NCBI GenBank assembly: GCA_001579985.1
Contig: LRSR01009678.1
Coordinates: 1-64,000, forward strand
Reading direction: 5' to 3'
Length of the DNA: 64,000 nt
Origin: Hypsibius dujardini
Taxonomy: Eukaryota; Tardigrada; Eutardigrada; Parachela; Hypsibiidae
A model generated the notes under the pieces. It did not search any database, had not been told where the DNA came from, and saw only the letters and a program-made list of their open reading frames with translations. Positions within the stretch are counted from its first letter, which is position 1; every line of letters starts with the position of its first letter. Shown here one piece after another: positions 12,216 to 35,494 of this stretch. Made by a program: the position numbers and the translations under genes.

Positions 12216-13445
12216 ATGCTCTCAGGAAGAATTATCTCCCGGGTGTGTTCGGGCTGTCGTCCGGTCGCATGCGCTTTCCCCTCCACCACGGCGCCGTTAT
12301 TGCGACCGGTCACCGCTGATCAGCAGACCTCCGAGCGATGGGCCAGCTCGGCCAACTTCAACCTGAAGCACCCGCGTAGTCCGCACATCCTCAAAGCGAA
12401 GATGCTGTACGCAATGCGGCCACTCCACGCGCCGGATCTTCGTCAGCCGGCGGAGACGTGCAGGCGTACTCTTCCCAAGACAGATGTATGTGGCATTTTC
12501 TCCGACATTTTTTTTATTATAACGGCGTTGCGGAAACATCTCTGGATACTGAAGGCTGAAGAGTATAGAACTGTAACTTACATGGGTGCGTTTGATTGAT
12601 TGATTGATTGGGTGATTGCCAGCAACACTCGTATCGTTAAATACTAATATGTCTAGTATCTTTTTCACAGCGTTCTTTATTCTTTAATTTGTTGTTGCCG
12701 CCAGTGAATTGCCCCGCACGGCCAGATGTGCAATCAATTCGCGGTGAAGGGCTACAGTTTGTGGTATTTTAGTGCTTGGTAGTTTGCTGATTGATTGACT
12801 GGCATAGATCGCGGAGGAGTAAGCTCTTCTGTGGAAAACTTGATTGGTTGATTGTGTTCAGTTGGCGGTGGGATGATTGACTGAGTAACTGATGCTGATG
12901 TTTAGTCTGTTTTTGTTGCAGGTTAATCGGCCGCCCACAATGGAAGAAACGGTCAGGGCACGTGAAGTGCGCAAAATCCTTGATGCCAGTCAGATGGTTG
13001 TCTTATGTCACAAGAATCCCACCTCAGGCTTGGAGATGAGAGCCTACCGGAACGCCATTTGGAAGCTGAACATGCGCATCTGGCCGGTTTTCCACTCGCG
13101 TGACTTGCGATTGGCCTTTGAGGGGGGACCTTATGCTAACATGATACCAATTCTCGAGGTGTGACTTATTGAATCTGAATCTGGCTCACCCGCCATCAAC
13201 ACCGCAGCATAATTCACACTCACAGTTTAAAACTGGTGACCGTTTCTGAACGAAGCGGCATCTATATTTGTGCCTGTCTGTGCCTATTTGATTCTGACTG
13301 TTTGTCTGCCTGGTCTTCGATCTGCATGTCTTATCTGTTTCTCTTTCCGTAAGTTTGTTTGCTTATCTGACCAGCGGTTTGTCTGCCTGTCTCTTTGCCT
13401 GCCTGTCTGTCTGTCTGTTTGTTTATGTGTCTGGCTATGTCTCAT

Positions 13446-13490
<45 letters not shown>

Positions 13491-14119
13491 CATTGTCTGT
13501 CTGTTTGGCTCGTTGCCTGCCAGATTGATTGACTGGCTGCATATCTTGTGTGCCTTCCTTGTTGTCCGTCAGAATGTGTCTGCTGGCTGCCAGCTTTGTT
13601 TGTCTGCCTGCTTGTCGGATGGGTAATTTAATTGTCCAACTTTGTGCGGATTTTTATCAATATCCTTACGCTTTATCCGTCCGCTCTTCACATTCCCTGT
13701 GAAGTCCTGCACTCCGCTCAGGTGCAGGTCAAAAGACTCGTTACAATTTTTTTTCATTCGTTTAGGGGGACACCTTATTGGTCACCTCTTCGGACCTCAA
13801 TTTCGGGAACCTTTACCGCGGGCTTCGACGGATAGCCACCGCGGTCCCACTCGTGGTGGTGGTGAACGCGCAATACGTCCTGTCCATCCCGCAGCTGGAG
13901 ACGTTTGCCAAGCGGTATAAGACCGGCATTGTGGAAGCCCATGGCGAGCTGTTGTCAGTCCTGTCCAATCCGACCAGCAGCCTTGTACAGGCACTGCAGC
14001 ACGAGGCGATGACACTCTCCAAATGCCTGGACTTTGCTGCTGCAGCGAAAGGAACTACCGCGGCAGAACCGACCGGAGAAGCTGTGACTTCTTTAGAGTC
14101 ATCACCGATTTCGGCGTGA
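12216..14119 (+). CDS. MRPL10: Mitochondrial ribosomal protein uL10m (MRPL10)
   Basis: Three coding exons, 12216-12485, 12922-13158 and 13766-14119, all phase 0, giving 286 residues (human is 261). The N-terminus (MLSGRIISRV, Arg-rich, few acidic residues) fits a mitochondrial targeting peptide. The uL10 fold region follows in the same order as in animal MRPL10: an EETVRAREVRKIL helix, QMVVLCHKNPTSG, then PYANMIPILEV, GDTLLVTSSDLNFGNLYRGL and VPLVVVVNAQYVLS, with a Ser/Thr/Ala-rich end. uL10m anchors the L7/L12 stalk of the mitochondrial large subunit. Intron 1 carries ATTG repeats and intron 2 a long TGTC tract. It converges on the coiled-coil gene, whose stop is 358 bases away. Confidence 0.85.
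13266..13512. repeat. (TGTC)n microsatellite with variants
   Basis: Dense TGTC/TGCC/TGTT tetranucleotides in MRPL10 intron 2. It creates open Cys/Leu/Ser/Val frames on both strands that are not genes. Confidence 0.9.
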
Positions 14120-14476
14120 TTCTACTGTGGTTTTTTATGTAGTACTTACTGATGGCTCGAAATGATGTCAGTGAATAAGAGTTAATAGTGCGAGTTTCTT
14201 TCGAGGCAGGATGTCAATCCCTGCCCGAAGGTTCTAATTGCCAAGGTGGATTGAATGAATGACAAGCTTGAAGGTCCCGATTTGGGTGTACTTTCTTCTG
14301 CATACAATTTCTGACAAGAAGTCTCGAAAGATGCTACACAAATTAACAGAATTTACCGAAAATTTCCACACAAAAAATTAACCAAATTTTCAACCGCAAA
14401 ATGCATGCAAATTAATGAGAGAAAGCAAGATCAAGAAAGTAAAACCAATACCACACGGTACGTACAAAGGGTGCAC
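14120..14476. other. Convergent intergenic spacer
   Basis: 3' flanks of MRPL10 (+) and the coiled-coil gene (-). AT-rich, with no feature recognised. Confidence 0.5.
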
Positions 14477-17400
14477 TCAGACAACGGCTCCTGTGGCGAT
14501 GTTGCGCTTGAGCAGCTCCTCCAGACTGGCGAACTTCTTGTCGGATTCCTTCTTGTAATCCGCCAATCCAATCAGCTTGATCCCGTACACCGTCTCTCTT
14601 ATCGCCCATTCTCGCTTCATCTGGCGCATTTCCTCCTTCCAATCTTCCTTGTCCTTGCGCGATTCCTCCTTCAACTTGCGGATCTCCTCCTTCAACTTGC
14701 GGATCTCCTCCTTTTGGTCCTTCAGTTTCGTCTCGAACTCGGCCTTCTGCGTCAGCAATTCCTTCTTCAGCTGATCTATCAGCGTCTGATTCTGCAAACA
14801 CACGAAGCAACCCAAAAAACTTAGCAATGGAACACAAAAGAGCCCACTGCCACTTGAACAGTCCCCCGAACAAGACGGGAAAAAAGTCGACTTACAAAGC
14901 TGTGCTGGTGCTTCAAGAGGACATTGAGTCGATCCACTTCCCGTTCCAGAAAACTCAGCTCGCTCTCGTCCGCTCGGCGCCCTTGATTCCCGCGCAAGAA
15001 GTTGCTCATCAGCTGAATCTTATCCCGCAGTCCGCTGAAAAAGCTCCTCACGGGACGTTCATCGTAGTCCGCCAAAGATCCCACGTCCAGTCCAGATTCG
15101 GAGCTGGCGACCGATCCCCGGGACGAGGAGTCTATATACAGAAAAAGGTGCATCAATACACAGACACACACAACAGGACACACTGAACGCCACTTGACTG
15201 AATCAGACCCGAACTCCGCAGGACAAGATTTGTCAAAACTAACCATTGTCGCCACCCATTTGGCGATGGTTCCTCTCATGTGAGGGTGAAATGGACTTGT
15301 GTCGGCGAGGCGGGCCGGTACTGCGAGGATGAGACGGCGGATCTAAAATTGGGGAGAACATAAAAATCTCAAGTGAAGCAAGGGCCCGTGAGGAATTCCC
15401 AAAAAGAGCTAAAATATCACTTACCAGGCAACCGGGAAATGCTCTCCATGTCGTGGCGGTTATGCGGAGGCACCTGCCGATTCTGATGGACATCCGCAAA
15501 CGTCACAATCTGTTTGCGTCCTAAAATGAAATTCCGCTTTCGGAAATAATCCAGAACAAACGAAGGTTTCGACGTAATGAGCCACAAAAGTGAATGTTGA
15601 AATTACGCTCATGGCACAAGGCAATCATCAAAAGACCTTCTTCCTATCCACTCAATCAATCAACCAACCAATAAGCACGAATTGCAGCATCACCGACGGC
15701 AGAGATTTGCTTTTTACACAATATCATTTTCAATCAAGCTACAATCAACGACAAGATTGAGTACACTGGGGGGTCCGGGGTATGGGAAAAAGGGGCGGAG
15801 CCAAGTGGTTGATTGTTTGAAAACCTGCCCCGCCCCTTCCCCGGACCCTCCAGTGTACTCAATCTTGTCGTTGACTGTATAATGTAAAACACAATCGGCC
15901 CATCAAATAGGAACTAACCTGCGTACTGCTCAGAGTCTGAGTCCGGGTAAAGGGTCCTGGCTGTGCTTGATGACGATCTAAAAATAAGAAAATCCAAATG
16001 AACATAACGAAACCCGATAAAAATAAATCACCCGACGGTGATCTTTCAAGTGGCCAAACGCTTCGGACCTCTGATTGTAATGCTGCGGCGGCGGTGGGGT
16101 GGACGATCGCGAAGATGGCGTCGAGCTCAAAGACAGTTCTGAAACGAAATTTAACATTAGATAAAGCGGCCCGAAGAAAAATAGACAGAAGGAATTCAAC
16201 TCATACCAACTTAATCACACACGGCGATGAAATAAACAATTAACGAATATACAGTAGTTGAACAAAAGAAAAAACCAATCAATTCCACACCGTAAAAACA
16301 TAAGACGAGGTGAGGATATCAATCAATCAACCGATCAAACCCGGTGCATTTCGAGACAATCATTTGGAAAGCGAATTGAAGATGACACTATAGAAGAAAC
16401 TGGTGGAAAGTAAATCCGTCCAAGTCAGCAATTTGGATAAAAAGAATAAACCAACAACACAAGATGCCGATCAGTAGCGTACACACGTGATAAAAACCTT
16501 GCGCTAACCGAGTTAAGCCATTACACTCGTTGCATGGCTGTTGTACACAGCCGTCGAGTTAAAGTGCCTAATTCGATTAGCGCAAGGTTTTTGCCACGTG
16601 TGTACTGTCGCGATTCTAAGGGCCAGCTTAGCCCCGCCTCCCCCCGTGCAAGACTGTGTGACGTCACAGATTCAATTCCGTTTAGACAAAACCATGTCGA
16701 TTGTTGATTGAATAGAGCAACGGCTCCTCTTGATTGTTGATTGATTCCAACGGCTGATTTCCAACCGCCAAAAGAACAGTGAATCCCACTGAACACAGGC
16801 TGGTCCAGGGGTCGTAATTTACTGGTAGGGCCAAAAAACGGCCCTTAGACACGCGACAATACAGTACATATATACGAACCGGAAGTGATGGTGCGATCGG
16901 ATCGGATGGATCCCGACTCAATAGTTGAGAGGGAGCCCGTCTTCATGGATGAGGTACTGAGTGGCGCCAAGTGTTCCGCCGGTCCATACCCTTCAGTTCT
17001 GACAGGAATAAAAAGAAAAGCTAATTATAATCCACGACAGGGCAGAAAGATTGCAAGTCGACCTCAAGTTTGTGCTTCACACAACAGAGCGTTGTGGACT
17101 CATCCCATTGATTGATTAATTGGTTGGTTGATTGATTGCGTCGGGGAAGAATTCAGCCTCACTGATTGATTGATTAATTGATTGCCAAAAAAGAGAAAGC
17201 AAAGACGCAGGTTACGCAGCGAGCAGCCATGTGGCCTTGTTAAAGCGGTAACCGAGTCAAGTCATTTAGCTCGGGTAATGCCTAAAGCCGTTTACAGACC
17301 GAGCTAAAGGGCTTAACTCGGTTAGTGCTATAATATGGCCCCGTTTTTATGTTGTATTGTACAGTATGATGTTCTTCGCCATTTTTTTTCTCATTTTTCA

Positions 17401-17532
17401 CTGAAAACGTGTAAAAAGATACCTGTTCAAGTCAAAACGCTGTAGCCCGGCGTCCATGCCGTACGCGGTGTTGCGGATGAAGGAGCTACTTTGGCTGTGG
17501 GAGGCCGAGGTGGTGGTGGTTGCAAGAGCCAT
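14477..17532 (-). CDS. Unrecognised Ser/Pro-rich protein with C-terminal coiled coil
   Basis: Exons read on the minus strand: 17532-17423, 16998-16880, 16138 to about 16033, 15977-15919, 15520-15425, 15342-15244, 15131-14896, 14791-14477. All junctions are in phase except the 3' border of the third exon, where the choice among GTCGGG, GTGATT and GTTATG donors is unresolved. The first half is low-complexity (ATTTTSASHSQSSS, STPSSRSSTPPPPQ, HHR/Ser-rich) and looks disordered. Conserved-looking blocks are GRKQIVTFADVHQNRQ and RPVRSFFSGLRDKIQLMSNF. The end is a strongly charged coiled coil with a near-exact internal repeat (KEEIRKLKEEIRKLKEESRK), finishing KKFASLEELLKRNIATGAVV. I do not recognise the family, and no catalytic motif or membrane segment is visible. 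The start at 17532 is the first ATG of the chain but follows a good acceptor (TTCAG), so upstream coding or alternative first exons are possible. Confidence 0.7.
15740..15879. mobile_element. Palindromic TA-ended element, family B, copy 1
   Basis: Nearly perfect inverted repeat in an intron of the coiled-coil gene. It begins TACAATCAACGACAAGATTG and ends with the reverse complement CAATCTTGTCGTTGACTGTA. The arms continue inward through GAGTACACTGG and the GGTCCGGGG / CCCCGGACC blocks to a centre with a GATTGTTTG run. The TA at each end suggests TA target duplication. Copy 2 is at 37296-37459. Confidence 0.85.
16480..16604. mobile_element. Palindromic TA-ended MITE, family A, copy 1
   Basis: 125-base element that is one long imperfect palindrome. 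It starts TACACACGTG, followed by AAAAACCTTGCGCTAACCGAG, and ends with the complement (GCGCAAGGTTTTTGCCACGTG, then TGTA). It lies in an intron of the coiled-coil gene. Other copies are at 36043, 54594 and 63892. It has no coding capacity. Confidence 0.9.
17219..17342. mobile_element. Diverged relative of the family A palindrome
   Basis: Palindromic 124-base segment sharing the inner family A motif (GTAACCGAGTCAAG on the left, CTTAACTCGGTTAGTGC on the right) but with different outer ends. It is an older or sister-family copy, again in an intron of the coiled-coil gene. Confidence 0.55.
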
Positions 17533-17729
17533 TGCTCGTACCTGAAGCCGCTACGAATATCCGATTAATTAGGATGTTTCACGAGTACGATCTCTTTTAG
17601 GCTGGCTGATTGAAATTTCCAGCGGAATTGTTCTGATTGGCTGAAAAATTTCTGCCAGGATTTCAATCAGCTGGCGAAAGAAACTGCTCCGGAACAGTTT
17701 CTTTGGTTTTCCGCCAGCTTATTTGATGG

Positions 17730-17860
17730 TGCCACGATTATAACGGTCGGTTTCTACACCCGGGCAGCGCACTCGGCCTGTGTGTGTTGGGTGAGTGCCA
17801 ACTCACGACAGAGGCGCGTGTGATGGAGGCGGGGCTTGACTGACCGTTATAATCGTGGCA
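17730..17860. mobile_element. Short element with 19-base terminal inverted repeats
   Basis: 131-base segment flanked by perfect inverted repeats TGCCACGATTATAACGGTC and GACCGTTATAATCGTGGCA. The interior is not palindromic. It looks like a non-autonomous DNA transposon of another family; no TA is seen at the very ends. Confidence 0.75.
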
Positions 17861-18499
17861 GTACAATATTGCGTCATTCGCATCTTGCGTAATCAAAAAA
17901 TGGCCGTTTTCGACCACCTATCCAGATAAGGGGCCATTCACATATTACGTAATCAAAAAATCATAATCAAATTATTTGCTGAGGAAAAATGGCAGGAATC
18001 CGTTGCTTACCGTACTGTTGCCTTGCCTGATCGTGCTTCAGGCGAAAATGATGCTTTCGAAATGTGGCAAGGAGATGGAAAAAATTAAATGAAATTTGGG
18101 CAAATTTCAGAGCGGAAACCAACGTAACGTCGACGCAGACGAAGAAGAGGAAATGAAAGACCTCAATCTGATTATGATCTCACCAACTAACTGAAGTATT
18201 TTTCGACTTTTCGCCCGGTGGATAACAGCCAAAGGTGCAAGGTGAATGCCGATGCTCATTGGCTGCCTAACAGGTCAGATTTTGAAATTGGAACCAACTG
18301 TACGCACGAATCGTTGCAGCTGATTTTATCATTGGTTAATGTAACTTGAGGGGCGGGGCTAAGCAACATGAACCGCAAACGACGCTAGTGTCGATTGAGC
18401 GGGAGAATGGTGTGAGAACAAGGGGACGGTAAGGGTAAGGGTAACGGTAACGGTAAGGGGAAAGTGACAGGTGAGCTAACTACGGTCTTCACGGCAACC

Positions 18500-18665
18500 T
18501 TAAGTCCGTAATCTTGATTGATTGATTGATTTTCACGGCAACCGTAAGTCCGTGATATTGATTGATTGATTTTCACGGCAACCGTGAGTCCATGATTTAG
18601 GTTGATTGATTGATAGGATATCCATTGATTGATAGGATGTGGATTGATTGGTTGATTGATTGATA
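18500..18665. repeat. Tandem repeat: ATTG tract plus TTTTCACGGCAACCGTAAG
   Basis: Three head-to-tail units, each with a TGATTGATTGATT run followed by TTTCACGGCAACCGT and AGTCCGTGAT, then a longer degenerate ATTG tail. The ATTG core is the same as in the ARL8 intron repeat, but the linker differs. Confidence 0.8.
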
Positions 18666-19061
18666 TGATTGAATTTTCAGTTGGTTCTACAATAATGTTA
18701 ATATGACCGAGAGAGTTCTGAGTGGGAATATCGCCGTAGGCGCTACGGATCATCGTAGAGAGACTACTGAAGCAACAGCGTGAGCAACTCCTTGATTGGA
18801 CTTCTGGATTTACGGATGTATTTCTATACATTGTAGGCAAACGGATTCGGACTTTCGTACAAGCCAAACGGATTTTAATTTGCTCTTGTGAAATGCTTCC
18901 CAGACAGTAGTAACTGCCGCCGTTAGTAAAACAACAACAAAAAGGCACAAAAAGTTCAAGTCTGCAAAAGAGATCGAATAAAACGCCAAAAACACGGCTG
19001 AAACAGTTAAAAGTCCTGCACAGTGCACTCAAAATCACGCACACCTTACACATCCACCCAC

Positions 19062-19119
19062 CAGCATCCGGATCACCGCTAACGAACTGAGACAAATCAG
19101 CATACACGGAACTGCCCAT
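19062..19119 (-). other. Candidate first coding exon of unknown assignment
   Basis: On the minus strand an acceptor (CTTCTTTAG) is followed two bases later by an ATG opening MGSSVYADLSQFVSGDPDA and then a donor (GCTG|GTGGGT), leaving one base over. That phase fits several downstream exons of the coiled-coil gene (those starting at 16138, 15520, 15342 or 15131), so it could be an alternative first exon of that gene. It lies downstream of the kinase stop codon. No homology was recognised. Confidence 0.3.
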
Positions 19120-19341
19120 TCCTAAAGAAGCATGTGTGTGGCTTTGGCGGCAAAGACTGAGCAGCAGCTTGAAAAAAAATAAAAACTTCCGAGCAGCATT
19201 CGGCAGGACGGGTAAAACCAAAAAAACAAACAGAGCGAAGAAACTATCCGGCAAGTTGGAATGGTTTCATCGTAATTCAACAAGTCATCCGCGATTTCTC
19301 GTCGTCAAATTCCTGAATCACGCATGCCGCTGTCGTTCACA

Positions 19342-32287
<12,946 letters not shown>

Positions 32288-32711
32288 TCTCCACGGGAGA
32301 AGGCCTGTTTCCGGTGCGGATGAATTCCCAAACGGCGAGCACTATCAGCGGCGTCGGCGCGGCACCTCCTCTAAAACATGTCAAAGTTAATTAAACTTCA
32401 GAACGGCACCCCCAACCTCGTTTGTAGGCAATATGGTTTCGTGAATGCATCGATATGCTGAGAGAGTGCCCGATAAGGGTGAGCATCGCACTTGTCCCAT
32501 TTCGCTATTGACTTTTCAGTTATCGCTGGCAATATCTGTTCTCCTTCCCGGTCACAGACGTTATCCGCAATGCCTGCATGTATGCGGTGACTGCTTGCCT
32601 AATTTGTCTAAATGTGTTGGCGAGCTTGTTTGTCTGTGTCTGTGTCTATTTGTATGTCTGTCTGTCTGTCTGGCTGTCTGGCTGTCTGTCTGGCTGTCCG
32701 TCTGTCTATCC

Positions 32712-32757
<46 letters not shown>

Positions 32758-35494
32758 TTGCCTGCTTGTTTGCCTGCCTGGAAGTCCAACGATGCATTGA
32801 AAAAAATAGTGCAACTATACCAGGAGATTCCGACACAGTCCTTGAAATCCCACAGGGACCGGAGATAGTTGAATTAACTGCTGACTCGGAACGGGTACAA
32901 TCTTCCACCACGCCACGGCTGAGAGCACACTTAATCCCCACAGTGGATGGATGCACAAACCCTAAAGCGTAGATAAAAGCTGGGAATATCACCCGATAAT
33001 CAGTCAGGGGGACCGAGCGCATTGGGTGTCTTCAAATAGGTCCCGTGCTGCGCGAGGAGTCGTGTCCAAGGACGTAATAACCAAAACTTGAGCTGTCCGA
33101 AAACAATCAGCACTTATGTGGCATTCATTCAGATGGAAGATGAGCTGGGATTAATAAGGGATCGTCACCGTCGTCCCGATATTTTTCCGCGGAATCCCAG
33201 CCGAGGGCGTTCGATCTTGAGCACGAAAATTTAACGTATGAATGGATGCTCACGCGCGGGAATGAGAATCATCGATAGACAATTCAGCTGCTTGATGTGA
33301 TCACTTTTGGTCCACAAAATGAACAATGATAAAACGCTGACCTCTTATCCGGAGCGCGAAGTTGTTACCGGCTGCGCAGGTGCAACGTCGATGCAGCAGC
33401 AGAGAGCCACTCGGCAGACCGTCCAACCTTTAAAAATGAAATTTAGTTACACTGGTACGAGAACACGGATACAGTCCAAACAAATCGACACGAACATTCG
33501 CCATTGGGTAAACAAGCAGATGTCGAGAGGACTGACACTACTAAAACTGACAACACATACACACACACACACACACACAACACGCGGGACCAGCAGAGGG
33601 GGAGAAAAAATCCACACCGCAAGTCTTGATTGATCTCCTAAACGATTTTCTAAGTGGATCACATACTTGTAAACACTATGCAAACCAGCCCCGTCCGGGC
33701 TGCTGGGATTTCCGTCTCCGGTGTGATCGACACAGATCCGAGTTGTAACTACTGCTCCACAGCACGAGAGACGCTATCACCGACGACTGGCCAGTGCTCC
33801 TCCAACTTCCCTTGCACCACAGGAATACTCCAACTGCAACGAATTCTAGCGATTTCACAACTCTTGACGGAAGCGTTGAACCACGATGCAGAATATCACG
33901 GAGGAATACCGAGGAAAGTCGTCCGTGAAAAGGACGAGTCCAACGGGATCAGTGATTAATTCCAATTAGCTGTAAATCTCATAATTCCAATTCCCAATGA
34001 CCAAAATTAGGTTGAGCGCTAAATCCAACCGATTCCAATGCCTGTCTGCCCCTATAAAAGCTCTCCGGTGATGGCTTCCGTCGTTTTGCACGTTTCAGAT
34101 CAGTCCCTAACCGGCCAGCGAAATTGACGCCATCAAGAAACAATCATCAATACGCATGCCCAGTTCCGGGTAGAATAATTCCCCTCCTTTCAAATCGGTC
34201 GGGTCAGGCAATAATATTCCGGCGATTCAAGCCCGTCCGTACACAATGAGCAACAGCTTGGCAGGGTTCCATGATGTTGGGTGCGATCAAACGCAACGGA
34301 GCACCTGCAGAGTGGTGGTCCTCACTGCTGAAGAGGACGACGAGCAGATAAGCGACACTCAGTAGTAAAGCGCGTTATAGTGCAAAGGTTTGCGAAATTA
34401 CACTCTCTCTTTCGTCGGCTACTGCCGTCTCATCAGCAGCAGACAGATCGCACCGCGAGGCCTTAATTCAAGCACGGCAACAATACGCCATCCGATAAAG
34501 TGGGCTGTGTTAGTAGTATTACTGTCGTTTTTTTGTTATGTTGGTGATGCTCCGGGTCAAATTTCCGTCGAAGGCGTCGCTTTTTCTCGCTCCCTACCAC
34601 CAAAGTGAAAGTCCAACGATCTGGCCGTCAAAATGCCGGAATCCGACGCTCCCACTGAATGCCTGAAAAGAAGACAGCATTTTCTGAGGGGGGATAATTG
34701 AATTTCAGCTTGTCAGTTGTCATCTACGTCAAATGTAATCGCAGCGAGGGAATGAGAAGGAATTTTGAAACAAGTGCAAGCAGTCAATTAAATTAAAATC
34801 CACACTCACTCGCTGTCACTGTCGACCGTACACAAATTCCGCTGTTGCAAAATGATGGATTTAAAAAAAAAACGGAAAAATAGAATTTGAATACGAGGAA
34901 AATGATCGGGCAGGTCAAGACGGGACGGCAAGGCACAGAGGGGAGGAAAAAACAATGGCGATTTGCTGAGGTCAAGAGGAAACCTCAGAGAAATGTGTCT
35001 ACGGTGGAGAGACAGACACAAGCCGAAATGAGAGAGCGAGGTGCGAGCACATGGCCACTGGTCGGTTCACATCGGCATCCGTTGCTGTTAGGGGGTTTCC
35101 TCTCCCAGTCGCATTTGGCTGGACAGTGGACAGTCGGCAGCCGCGTTAGGGGAGAGCGCCTAATGTTAACGTTAATGTTCTTTACAGTATCGCGGGCAGT
35201 TCGTCCGGGCGCCACCTAGTGGAAGAATTATCTCTCGATCAAATTGATTGATTGTGCTCTTCTCGTACTTACGATTCTCCATTGACGTTTTCAATTTTTT
35301 CGTTTTTTTCTTAAATTTTTCTGTTTGTTTTTTTGAAGCGCTGAACGGGAGATGTCCATTTCTGTAAGCGCAGGATCAGTTTTGTTCGGCAATGCTCGAT
35401 AATTCGAACAACAGAACAGGCTCAGAAGTAAATTTCGTCCCTTTAATGCTTTAATCGAGCAGTACTTTTTATCTCTGGACCGGTACAAATCACC
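32288..35494. other. Divergent intergenic region, PCTAIRE kinase / SLC35B4
   Basis: Contains a TGTC tract at 32622-32782 and a CA run at 33556-33582. Short open frames exist on both strands but none has recognisable domains or convincing splice context. Confidence 0.5.
32622..32782. repeat. (TGTC)n microsatellite
   Basis: TGTC with TGGC and TGCC variants on the plus strand. Confidence 0.9.

Larger units (their letters stand above)
17533..19341. other. Region between the coiled-coil gene and the PCTAIRE kinase
   Basis: Apart from the element at 17730-17860, it holds a direct repeat of TTACGTAATCAAAAAAT-like sequence near 17890-17965, GGTAAG/GGTAACG runs near 18422-18460, a tandem repeat at 18500-18665 and a candidate exon at 19062-19119. 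A plausible minus-strand donor at about 18010 (AGTACG|GTAAGC) suggests a 5' UTR exon of the coiled-coil gene. Confidence 0.5.

Noticed and set aside
13266-13512. Possible CRISPR-like spaced repeats
   Set aside because: The repeats are contiguous microsatellite units without spacers, and the genome is eukaryotic.
18422-18460. GGTAAGGGTAAG run resembling a telomere repeat
   Set aside because: Only a few irregular units (GGTAAG, GGTAACG) inside a gene-rich region; no animal telomere motif such as TTAGGG.
18385-19254. 289-codon minus-strand frame starting MPDSFFALFVFLVLP
   Set aside because: Crosses ATTG repeats (SINQPIN strings) and has no domain; only the 19062-19119 part has exon-like borders.
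34390-34608. Plus-strand frame with a hydrophobic segment near its end
   Set aside because: No splice context, no homology, and codon pattern like the surrounding spacer.
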